This document shows positions 54,308 to 62,393 of a stretch of 64,000 nt of DNA, in pieces (positions within the stretch are counted from its first letter, which is position 1; each line of letters opens with the position of its first letter). The DNA is from Xiheibacterium sp038325765 (GTDB lineage Bacteria; Myxococcota_A; Polyangia; Nannocystales; Nannocystaceae). The translations under genes and the position numbers were made by a program. A model generated the notes under the pieces. It was not told the DNA's origin. It worked only from the letters and a program-made list of their open reading frames with translations, and searched no databases. The stretch covers positions 1 through 64,000 of the forward strand of contig JBBQJI010000036.1 in NCBI GenBank assembly GCA_038325765.1. Reading direction: 5' to 3'.

Positions 54308-55879
54308 TCAGTCGTTCGTCGGCGGTGGGCCATCGCCCGCGCCGCCAGGCGGCGGTCGCCGGGTCCAGCGCTTGGTGATCGCTTGGCCGACGCTCGCCCG
54401 CGTCCGCGGGTCGACCAGCACGGCGACGGCGACCGCGAGCGACGCGAGGCCGAGGGCGAGGGCGATGCGGACGCCGACCCCGCCGACCCCGCCGACCCCG
54501 CCGATCATCGCCGGATCCCACACCGCGATCACGACCGCCAGCCCCGCGCCCAGGCCAAGATGCGGACCGGCCACGTCGCGCCACCGCAGCGTCACCCGCT
54601 CGAGCAGGTGGAGCTCGACGATCTGCGCGGCGCTGACCAAGGCGACCGCGATCACGGTGGCCACGGCGGCGCCGAGCAATCCGTAGGCGGGGATGAGCAG
54701 CCACGCGAGGCCGGTGTTCAGCGCCGCGACGATGACGCTGTTGGTGAGCGTCCAGCCGGTGTGGCCGGTGAACATCATGCAGTTGCCGGCGAGACCGTAG
54801 GCGCAGTTGATGAACGAGGTGACGAGCAGCACCGCCACGAACGCGCTATCGCCACGGTACGATTCATCGGCCAGGGCCATCACGTCGTCGCGCAGCACCA
54901 CGGCGGCGAGCACCACCGGCACGATCAGCATGGTGGTCACGTTCGACAGCCGCCCGAGCGCCGATGTGAGTTCCTCGCGTTCGCCGGCCTGGTGGTGTCG
55001 CGCGGCCACCGGCGCCAGCGCACCGCTGAAGACCGTGCGGATGGTCTTGAGGTTGCTCGTGAGCAGCGACGCGGTGCCGTACCACGCGATCTGGGCCGGG
55101 GCCGCGCCGAGGCCCGCGAGCATGGGCACCGCGAGGCGGGTGATGTAGCGGTTGAGCGTGAGGTTCAAGCTCTGCGGGATCGCGAAGGCGAGCATCTTGC
55201 GGTGGGGCCGAAGCCGCACCACCGCGAGCAGCAGGGCGCGGACGTCGAACATCTTGACGAGCGGCCACAGCGACAGCGCCGCGAGTACGAGCTGCGTGAC
55301 GAGCCACGCGGTCAGCAGCCCCGTCACGGAGTCATCAATGGTGAAGGCCACTGCGGCGGTGCCGAGCAAGATGATCGGGCGCAGACCGCCGAACAGCGCG
55401 TCGAACTCCATGCGCAGGTGGGCCTTGGTCGCCGCGATCACGATGGTCCAGAACGAGAACGGCACCAGCGACCAGCCGGCCAGGGCGAGGCCGGGCAAGA
55501 GCGCGCCCGGCTCGTCGGCGAGCTGCGCTGCGAGGTATGGCGCGCCCAGCTGGACGGCGATCGCCGTGGCGCACGACAGCGCGAGCGTGATCACCAGCGC
55601 GTTGGCCAGCACCTGCGCGATGCGACCGCCAGCCTCGGGATCACCCGGGCCCGGACCCAGGGCCTGGCTGCCGAAGATCGTCGTGGCGTCGGCGTAGCCC
55701 GTGGCCAAAAAGCCCGCCGAGATCTCGGCCAGGGACACCGCGATGAGGTAGTAGCCGACGACGACAGGGCCATACAGCCAGGTCGCGAACAGCACGAACA
55801 GGGGCTCGAGGAGCTTGGCGACCAGGCCGAGCGTGTTGATGAACGTGCCGCGACGCAGCTCGCGTTCGTACGACGCCAC
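54308..55879 (-). CDS. Polysaccharide flippase-like membrane protein
   Basis: This 523-residue protein has about fourteen hydrophobic segments and the layout of MATE/MVF-type oligosaccharide flippases (Wzx-like). Blocks such as SLNLTLNRYITRLAVPML and ATWLYGPVVVGYYLIA fit the family. It probably moves lipid-linked sugars across the inner membrane; no glycosyltransferase cluster is adjacent. The C-terminus includes three copies of a 9-base GGV-coding unit. The start is a GTG at 55879, consistent with the basic ASYERELRRG start. Confidence 0.8.
   Translation of the reverse strand: MASYERELRRGTFINTLGLVAKLLEPLFVLFATWLYGPVVVGYYLIAVSLAEISAGFLATGYADATTIFGSQALGPGPGDPEAGGRIAQVLANALVITLALSCATAIAVQLGAPYLAAQLADEPGALLPGLALAGWSLVPFSFWTIVIAATKAHLRMEFDALFGGLRPIILLGTAAVAFTIDDSVTGLLTAWLVTQLVLAALSLWPLVKMFDVRALLLAVVRLRPHRKMLAFAIPQSLNLTLNRYITRLAVPMLAGLGAAPAQIAWYGTASLLTSNLKTIRTVFSGALAPVAARHHQAGEREELTSALGRLSNVTTMLIVPVVLAAVVLRDDVMALADESYRGDSAFVAVLLVTSFINCAYGLAGNCMMFTGHTGWTLTNSVIVAALNTGLAWLLIPAYGLLGAAVATVIAVALVSAAQIVELHLLERVTLRWRDVAGPHLGLGAGLAVVIAVWDPAMIGGVGGVGGVGVRIALALGLASLAVAVAVLVDPRTRASVGQAITKRWTRRPPPGGAGDGPPPTND
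54473..54499. repeat. Three 9-bp repeats in flippase gene
   Basis: GCCGACCCC is repeated three times without change (54473-54481, 54482-54490, 54491-54499), encoding Gly-Gly-Val units in a hydrophobic region near the C-terminus of the flippase. The unit is a whole number of codons. Confidence 0.8.
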
Positions 55880-55976
55880 TGCGCGAGTCTATGCCGGATG
55901 GTCCACCCGCGCACGATGGCGGGCGCCGGGAATCAGTTGCCGGGCGCCGGGTGCGCTGATAAGTCTACCGACCATC

Positions 55977-56726
55977 GTGGAACCCGCGACGACCATCTCT
56001 TGCGTTTTCATCGCGATCGCCGTCGGCATCGCGATCACCACGCTGGTGGTGCTCCGTCGCGTTCGCCTCGAGGTCGAGAGCCGCTACCGACGTACCGAGG
56101 CGTGGGTGGCCATCCACGCGATCCTCGGGCCGCGCGCGCCGCTGGGTCCGACCGGCGCGTGGGTGGCCAGCCCCGAGCTGCTCCACGAGCTCATGGTCCT
56201 CATCTTCGAGACCCGACCGCAGCGCATCGTCGAGCTGGGATCGGGCATGTCGACGGTGGTCTGCGCCTACGCGCTGCAGAAACTCGGGGCCGGCGGCACG
56301 GTCGTCTCGCTCGATCACGAGCCGCGCTTCGCCGAGATCACCCGTCGCAAGCTGATCCAACACGGACTCGAGGGCGTCGCGAGCGTCGTCGATGCGCCGC
56401 TGTGTGCGACGAGCCCCGAGCTCGGTGGACTGCCGTGGTACGACGTGCCGGCGGAGGCGGTGAGCGAGCCCATCGACCTGCTGGTCGTCGATGGGCCGCC
56501 CGGTGGTGGCAACGCCCTGACAAGATTCCCGGCCCTCCCCGCCCTGCGTCGGCACCTCTCGCCGGGCGCCGTGATCGTGGTGGACGACGCGAAGCGGCCG
56601 GGTGAGCAGGAGATCGTGCGGAGGTGGCACGCGCAGGCGCCAGAGTTCAGCGTCGAGCAGCGGTGCACCGAGAAGGGCACCGCGATCCTGCGACGGCTCA
56701 CCGGAACGAAAGCGCCGGTGCGCTGA
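55977..56726 (+). CDS. Membrane-anchored SAM-dependent methyltransferase
   Basis: This 249-residue protein has a single hydrophobic anchor (residues 7-26) followed by a class I methyltransferase domain. The SAM site is visible as RIVELGSGMSTVVCAY, with SLDHEP for the ribose and LLVVDGPPGG for the acidic motif. The DGPPGG block and its context resemble small-molecule O-methyltransferases. The GTG at 55977 is preferred because it starts directly before the anchor. It is divergent from the flippase, sharing a 97-base region. Confidence 0.8.
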   Translation: MEPATTISCVFIAIAVGIAITTLVVLRRVRLEVESRYRRTEAWVAIHAILGPRAPLGPTGAWVASPELLHELMVLIFETRPQRIVELGSGMSTVVCAYALQKLGAGGTVVSLDHEPRFAEITRRKLIQHGLEGVASVVDAPLCATSPELGGLPWYDVPAEAVSEPIDLLVVDGPPGGGNALTRFPALPALRRHLSPGAVIVVDDAKRPGEQEIVRRWHAQAPEFSVEQRCTEKGTAILRRLTGTKAPVR

Positions 56727-56774
56727 GGCGGCCGGCGCGGGCGCCCCGACTCGTGGTGCCCTCTTGGGTTGCGG

Positions 56775-57159
56775 TCACGCGGCACCGCGCGCGATCGCTT
56801 GCGCCACGGTCTCGGGGTGGATGTCGGGATACAGCGCGTTGTGGCTCGGAGCCAGCAGCGCCTGGCCACCGAACACGGCGCGCGCGTACATCAACGGCAG
56901 CCACCGACACGGTCACTCGCGAGTTCCGCGAGTTCGGGCTTGCTGCGAGGGCGTCGGTGGGATCCTTGTCGCCCGTGACGCGGCAGCGGTCCCAGTCGGC
57001 GAAGTCGCGCAGCAGCGCGAGGCGGGGGTGCTCGGGGACAAGTGGTGCGGTCTCGGCGACGTACGCGTCCACCGCCGCGTACGTGCCGCCCCAGCGCGGC
57101 TCGAGCGACGTCAGGTATATCGCGCGGGCTCGTAGCAGCTCGGGCATCACGGCGGGATC
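56775..57159 (-). pseudogene. DUF4034-like gene remnant
   Basis: Minus-strand frames show two pieces of what looks like one gene. The first (57159-56938) contains RARAIYLTSLEPRWGGTY, which resembles the DUF4034 family. The second, in another frame, reads ALLAPSHNALYPDIHPE and ends at TGA 56775-56777. The frame change and the missing start indicate a disrupted gene. Confidence 0.4.
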
Positions 57160-57460
57160 CACTGCTCGCGCGCGAACGTCTTCAGCGCCTGGCCACTCCG
57201 CCCCACGCTCGCAACGCCGTCCGAGCCTCCCGCTCGGTCCACCGGCGTGTGCCCACGAGGCCGGCAGCGGCCGTCTGTTCAGCTGCGGGCGCTGCCTGCG
57301 ATCGGTCGTGATCTGCCGGCCGTGTGATCGTGGCGACGAGTACTGCAGCGAGGAGTGCTCGCGCGCATCGGAGCTCGAGTCGAGGCGTGCGACCAACGCG
57401 CGGCACCAGCGGACGCCGGACGGCCCACCACCTCGCCCTCGATTCAACCCAAGCCACCTG
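57147..57460. mobile_element. IS66-like debris with zinc-ribbon fragment
   Basis: On the minus strand, 57250-57147 reads RRWTEREARTALRAWGG then, one base out of frame, SGQALKTFAREQWIPP. This matches the N-terminal helix-turn-helix of IS66-type accessory transposase proteins. On the plus strand, 57251-57455 reads LFSCGRCLRSVVICRPCDRGDEYC, a four-cysteine fragment often found beside such elements. Both are incomplete and neither has a start. No terminal inverted repeats were found. Confidence 0.45.
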
Positions 57461-57487
57461 TATTCGAGCATCCCGCCGGCGCGGGCT

Positions 57488-57539
57488 GTCCGTCTTTTAC
57501 GGACTTTGCGCGAGCCTCGACGACCCCTCAGGAGGGGTC
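57488..57539. terminator. Two hairpins at the end of the immunity-like gene
   Basis: GACCCCTC (57522-57529) and GAGGGGTC (57532-57539) form an 8-bp stem that includes the stop codon of the immunity-like gene. Further downstream on the minus strand, ACGGAC/GTCCGT (57488-57504) forms a 6-bp stem around five bases. They likely terminate the leftward transcript. Confidence 0.55.
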
Positions 57540-57875
57540 TGGAGGGCAGTCCACGAGTTTCTTGCCCTCGATGACGATTACGTCGCCACTCTGGACCTCT
57601 ACCTCGAGCCGCACTCCGGCGTCGTTCGTCGAATATCGCACTTCGTTGATGCTTGAACTCGGGCCCCACGGAAGATGACGCGGACACTCAATCCACCGCA
57701 CACCGGTAACGCGAAGGACCGCTTCGCCACCGTTCGCAACTGATCGCTTCGCGACCACTAGGCCAACGCCTTCGCCCCATTCGACGACTACGCGGACGAG
57801 GGTCGCGTCATGCAAGGACGCGAGTTCGTGGTCAAGCCGGCTACCCGGCATCGGCAGGTTGCTTCCGTGCTTCAT
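57528..57875 (-). CDS. Immunity-like protein of Rhs locus
   Basis: The 115-residue protein is intact, small and has no signal peptide. The pattern LHDATLVRVVVEWGEG, WGPSSSINEVR and VEVQSGDVIVIEG resembles a family of short proteins that lie directly after Rhs toxin tails and are thought to neutralise them. The ATG overlaps the stop of the toxin-like frame (ATGA), a coupling typical of toxin-immunity pairs. The exact family is unnamed here. Confidence 0.65.
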   Translation of the reverse strand: MKHGSNLPMPGSRLDHELASLHDATLVRVVVEWGEGVGLVVAKRSVANGGEAVLRVTGVRWIECPRHLPWGPSSSINEVRYSTNDAGVRLEVEVQSGDVIVIEGKKLVDCPPDPS

Positions 57876-58198
57876 TTGGATATGGGCAGATGGGCTTCTT
57901 CCGCCTCATCCGGAACCGGCTGGCCACGCGCGTAAATACGGGCTCCGTCGGGGTCGTTGACGTGAGCGTGGGGCTTGGCAGCGTTCGGATGCGACAGGAT
58001 TCGCTGGACACCGGTTTGTGGATCGATGTACGAGCCTCGTCCATCTGCCGGCGCGGGACCCCTTGGGGCGAGACCGAGTTCCCTCGCCCACCGATCGATA
58101 TTGGCCGGCGTCTTATCGATGACCTCGCTGGCTGAGATTTTGCCCACGGGTCCCGCGCGCTCGGGAAGGATACGGTCGCCCCCCGGTCGCCCCCACAC
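57872..58198 (-). CDS. Rhs toxin-like C-terminal tail
   Basis: This 108-residue frame, from a GTG at 58198, lies where an Rhs C-terminal toxin should be. Its distinctive features are the segment SASEVIDKTPANIDRWAREL and a His-rich SHPNAAKPHAHVND. No toxin family is recognised. Removing one copy of an 11-bp duplication at 58173-58194 would fuse it in frame after the Rhs core motif DPLGL. As it stands it could only be made as a separate short protein, if at all. Confidence 0.55.
   Translation of the reverse strand: MWGRPGGDRILPERAGPVGKISASEVIDKTPANIDRWARELGLAPRGPAPADGRGSYIDPQTGVQRILSHPNAAKPHAHVNDPDGARIYARGQPVPDEAEEAHLPISK
58173..58194. repeat. 11-bp tandem duplication causing frameshift
   Basis: CGGTCGCCCCC occurs twice head to tail (58173-58183, 58184-58194). 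Eleven bases is not a multiple of three, so the duplication shifts the frame between the Rhs shell and its toxin tail. Deleting one copy gives a continuous reading GCGGDRILPE. Confidence 0.85.
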
Positions 58199-60046
58199 CC
58201 ATCCCCAGCCTTCGGCGAGAGCCCCAGCGGGTCGCTCTGCACCCCCGCGTCCGCCACGTACCCGTAAACTCGCAGCACCAGCGGGTCCCTCGAGATGTAC
58301 TGCCCGGCGTCCGCGTCATGGTACCTGTCCCGATTGTAGTGCAGTCCCGTCTCCGTGTCGCGGTACTGCCCGGCAAACCGCCACGGGCACAGCCCCTGCC
58401 CCCCCTCCACCTGCGCCCGCCCGCGGCCGTCCGTCACCAGCTGCGCGCGCACCTAGCCATGCCCGTCCAGCACCACCAGCGGCGCGCCCACCTGGTCCGT
58501 CACGAGCCCGTGCCGGCCCGCCGCCGTCAGCCGAGCCAGCGGCGAGAACCCACCAGGCGCGAACAGCCACGTGATCACCGAACCCGCGACGTCCTCCGCC
58601 GCAGCCGCAGCGGGCGCGTCGACGAGCCCGTCCGCGCGGCGCAGCCTCGCCACCAGCGCCGGGAATCCACGCGCCGCCTGCACCAGATGCGCCGCCCACC
58701 GCAGCTTCGCCTCCGGCTCGGGCAGCAGCCCCCGCAGCTCCTTCCGCACCCGTGGCGGCGCCTTCTCGTACGCCTCCTCCCCCGCCACCGGCCGCGGCTC
58801 GGGAGCCTCCCGCGCCTCGCCCCACTCGTGCAGCACCACGTCCCCGTCCCACACGAAGCACGTCTGCACGCCCCCCGCGCACTTCGATAGCCGACGGCCC
58901 AGCGCGTCGTACCCGAATTCCACCGCGCTCCCATCCGGCCGATCCACCTGCACCAGGCGACCCGCGTCGTTCCAGTGGTATCGCCAGCATCCCCCATCCG
59001 GATCCGTCCGCGCACTCAGCCGACCCGCACCCTCGTGCTCGTACTCCGTCGTGCCCTCCGCGTCGCGCCGCCACTGCAGCTCGCCGCCCGCCCCGTACGC
59101 ACGATCGCTCCGCGTCGGCGTGTCGAACACGCGACCCAGATCATCCGGCCAGCTACCCGCGACTTTGGCATCGCCGATGCGCGTCTGCACCAACATCCCG
59201 CGACCGTCGTGCTCCCGCGCCTGGACCCCGCCGCCCTGCTCCTCGATCGACAGCAGCCGATCGTCCGCGCCCCACACGCCGCCGCGCCACGTTGCCCTTC
59301 GCGTCGGTCTGCGCCACCACACGCCCGGTCGCGTCGTACTGCCACCGCGCCACGCCGCCGTCCGCAGCCGTCAGCGCCGCCAGCTCGTGCGCGCCACCGT
59401 ACTCCAGCGCCGTGCGCGGCCCGGTCGCGTCCACGACCCCCACGAGGTCGCCCTTCTCCCAAACATAGACCGTCGTGTGGCCCAGCGGATCCACCCGCGC
59501 CACCACACGCCCCGCGCCGTCATACCGCCACGCCCACGTCGCACCGGTCGGGTCCACCAGCTCGATCGGCCGATCCTTTGCGTCGTACCGCACCTTCGTC
59601 ACCCGCGGCCCCGCGTCGCCTTTGGGCTCGACCGTCATCACACGGTTGCCGCGCTCGTCGTACTGGTACCGCGTGGCCGCGCCGCTCTCGTCGATCTCCG
59701 CCGCCAGCCACGTCGTCGGCTCGTACTCGCGACGTACGCTCGTGCCGTCGGCCTGCAGGATCTCGATCACCATCCCCAGGCCGTCCATCTGGTACCGGGT
59801 GATCTCGCCCAGCGAGTGCGTCACCAACGTCGCCAATGCGGCGCGGTCGTAGTCGATGACGTGATCGGAGATCCCATCGTCGCCCCACGTCCGCACGCAC
59901 CGGGCGAAGCGATCGCGGCCGTCGTACACGAAATAGAACGACAGGCCCCCGCGATCGCGCTCGCGCACCAGCGACATCGCGCCGACGAGATCGCGTTGGT
60001 CGACTACCCGGTGCATATCGCGATCGCCCAACCGCCCCGGACGCAA
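58195..60046 (-). pseudogene. Rhs/YD-repeat gene, disrupted
   Basis: Three consecutive minus-strand segments encode YD repeats of an Rhs shell, the container that delivers C-terminal toxins. Examples are FVYDGRDRFARCVRTWGDD, FGYDALGRRLSKC and the core end RFAGQYRDTETGLHYNRDRY with DPLGL. There are three lesions. A frame change lies near 59280, between DAKGNVAR and WGADDRLLS. An in-frame amber codon lies at 58453-58455. An 11-bp duplication lies at 58173-58194. The N-terminus is also missing, since the segment starts mid-repeat at 60046. The gene is a truncated Rhs relic whose toxin tail and immunity gene are still open. Confidence 0.8.
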
Positions 60047-60079
60047 CCACCGGGCGCCAAGTCGACGGACCGAGTCAGC

Positions 60080-61222
60080 TTACCGCCCACGCCAGACCGC
60101 ACGCGGTGTGACGACCCAGATGGTTCCATCCGACTCGACCTCGAGGAGGCATGCCTCCGCTTCGTCGCCGATGGACCCCGAGCCCACGATACGCCCGACG
60201 GCATCGACGCGCTCGATGGTGGTGCCGCGGGCGACGACGATGTCGCGGCGATGCACTGCCACGTGCGCGCGGGCTTCGGTGGCACGCAGCCAGCGGAGCT
60301 TCCCGCTCTCGACGACCGCGACACCCTTGCCGCCGACCACGACCGAGCCGTCGCCGCATCGCAGCGCCTGCAGGCCCGCGAATGGGATCTCTGCCCGCCA
60401 TCGCTCGCGTCCGTCGTAGTCGAGCGCGACCAGGGTGGTGACCCAATTGCCACGCGGCGTCGGGCTAGGCCGGTAGTCGACTCCGGCGCCCGCATTCGGG
60501 TACTGATCGACGCCACGGGCGGCGGCCAGTAGGAGGATACCCTCGTCATCGCACGCGACCATGTATGCAGAAGGCGGCACCTTGGTATCCACGAGTACGA
60601 CAGGGCGTCGATACCCCGCGAGACGGTTCGCCAGGACGATCAATCTCCCGAATAGATTCACCATGACGACGCGACCTCTAGTCCCGATCGCGCCGGTGGA
60701 CGGACCGCCGAGCTCATACGACCAGCGTCGCCGACCCCCGGGCGTAAGGCCAAGGGCAACGGTTTGGAGAATCTCCCGCGGAGCATCCACAACCAGGAGC
60801 ATGACCCAGCCCCCGACGGCCCGCGACATAGCGCGCTGCAGCACTAAGTTCGCATCGAATACGGTGGTCCCGAATTCACGGAGTTCTTTGCCGCGCCACG
60901 AGTACCAGTGCCTGCCCATGAGGAATCCACCCGCATCCGATACGGCGATGGCATGCGAAGCGTGGGTGCGTCTGACGATCGTCGAACCATCGTGACCGAC
61001 CAGAGTAAACCCTCCCGATCCAACAATGAGCGCACGCCCTGACTCGTGAACGAGGATTTGCCGGAGGTCGGGCGACCACGCGGCGAACTCACTTACGCGA
61101 TCGAACTGCAGCGCAGCAGTCCGCGAGTGCCTCGAAGTACGTGTGTGTGCGCAGGACCCCAGGAGCAAGCTGGAGGTCACACCGACGAGCCACTCACGCC
61201 GAGGATGCAGGGGCTCAGTCAC
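60080..61222 (-). CDS. Beta-propeller-like lipoprotein, PQQ-repeat type
   Basis: No exact family is recognised. The 380-residue protein has a signal ending in LLLGSC (residue 24), then repeated beta strands with short blades such as GRERWRAEIPFAGLQALRCGDG, VVVGGKGVAVVESGKLRWL and DGTIWVVTPRAVWRGR, a pattern like PQQ/quinoprotein propellers. Its start overlaps the stop of the next gene upstream by 8 bases. Base composition is less GC-rich than in the chromosomal genes. Confidence 0.6.
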   Translation of the reverse strand: MTEPLHPRREWLVGVTSSLLLGSCAHTRTSRHSRTAALQFDRVSEFAAWSPDLRQILVHESGRALIVGSGGFTLVGHDGSTIVRRTHASHAIAVSDAGGFLMGRHWYSWRGKELREFGTTVFDANLVLQRAMSRAVGGWVMLLVVDAPREILQTVALGLTPGGRRRWSYELGGPSTGAIGTRGRVVMVNLFGRLIVLANRLAGYRRPVVLVDTKVPPSAYMVACDDEGILLLAAARGVDQYPNAGAGVDYRPSPTPRGNWVTTLVALDYDGRERWRAEIPFAGLQALRCGDGSVVVGGKGVAVVESGKLRWLRATEARAHVAVHRRDIVVARGTTIERVDAVGRIVGSGSIGDEAEACLLEVESDGTIWVVTPRAVWRGR

Positions 61223-62393
61223 TGCGATGGGCCTGCGGGTGATGGACTGCCACGAAGGTCTGGCCGGTCGTGCCGACCGTCACCGAGCGGTCTGCCCCGA
61301 TGGCGGGAGGAGTGACGATGGCGATCCCGCCGGGCACGTCGAGCGACGTGTGGGAGAATCCATCTCTACCGACGAACATGAGTCGAGGTCCGACGCCTAC
61401 GGCGAGCGTTCCGTCGACGTACGAAGTGGCATAGACGTCGACGTCGGCCGGCCACTCCCATAGAACGCGCCCATTCTCGATACAGGCGAGCCCGCGTCCG
61501 ACGACGGCGACCCGCCCGCCACCCATGTCGATCGGGGGCTGCGACACCGGGAAGCGGACATGCGCGCTCCATTTCGTCTCGCCGAGCGGGTCGATCGAGC
61601 GCACCTGCGTCTGCCATGCGGATGAACCCGGGTACCGGCGGCTGCCCATGAGTCGAGCGCGACGCAACTCGAGCGGCGCCGGGCTGGATTCCACCGCGCC
61701 GACGACCACGAACCCCTCGTCGATGGCGCTGATCGAGTATACGTCGTGGTCCATCGTCCGCTCGACGACGAGATCGGGCTCACGGGCCTCGGGATCGCGC
61801 GGGTGGCGAAAGACGCGGAGCCGTCGATCGAGGGTGAGCAGCCCCACTCTGTCGTCGTCGGTGATCGCGGCGGCGCCCTCACCGTCTTGCGACTGGCGCC
61901 AGCGCGGCGCGACCTCATCGTCCGCGAGCGCACCGTTGGCGCGTACCGCGATATTGGTGACAGTCTGACGGAATGGAGCTGTGTATATGCCGACCGTGAT
62001 CCACAGGTCGTCGTGGCGTCTCGCGGCGATCTGGCGGCTCGAGACATCGAACAGGTCGAAGGGGCACAACTCGTAATAGCCAGCCCCGAACGACGACCAG
62101 ACGCGGTTTCCGAAGCGAACCCCGTCCTCATCGAACGCGGCGATCCAACGCCCATCTCCGGACGAGAGTGAATGGGTTCCCGCCCCGCCGACCACCAAAC
62201 AATGCTCCGCGTAGCCGAGGACCCAGCGCGGGCCGTGGGGGTCGACGAGGACAGACAGGGGTCCGGGGGGGAGTTGGGGCCGATCCGCAGCGACGAGCGG
62301 AACCAGGTTTCGGTAGACCCCGGGCACGACATCGACGCGAGACGCCCGCCGATGGTCGGCGAATGCTGTGACGTAGCTGCGGGGGAGCGTCAT
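61215..62393 (-). CDS. Beta-propeller-like hypothetical protein
   Basis: No family is recognised. The 392-residue protein has no obvious signal peptide. It is beta-rich with propeller-like blades, for example GDGRWIAAFDEDG, VGLLTLDRRLRVFRH and SLDVPGGIAIVTPPAIGAD, and shares character with the next gene downstream. The ATG at 62393 overlaps the stop of the metalloprotease gene (ATGA), so the three are one operon. It may be a binding or sensor module of the same locus. Confidence 0.6.
   Translation of the reverse strand: MTLPRSYVTAFADHRRASRVDVVPGVYRNLVPLVAADRPQLPPGPLSVLVDPHGPRWVLGYAEHCLVVGGAGTHSLSSGDGRWIAAFDEDGVRFGNRVWSSFGAGYYELCPFDLFDVSSRQIAARRHDDLWITVGIYTAPFRQTVTNIAVRANGALADDEVAPRWRQSQDGEGAAAITDDDRVGLLTLDRRLRVFRHPRDPEAREPDLVVERTMDHDVYSISAIDEGFVVVGAVESSPAPLELRRARLMGSRRYPGSSAWQTQVRSIDPLGETKWSAHVRFPVSQPPIDMGGGRVAVVGRGLACIENGRVLWEWPADVDVYATSYVDGTLAVGVGPRLMFVGRDGFSHTSLDVPGGIAIVTPPAIGADRSVTVGTTGQTFVAVHHPQAHRSD

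Noticed and set aside
57324..57656. 110-codon plus-strand frame antisense to the immunity-like gene
   Set aside because: It overlaps the coupled minus-strand immunity frame, has no domain, and its composition is that of a shadow.
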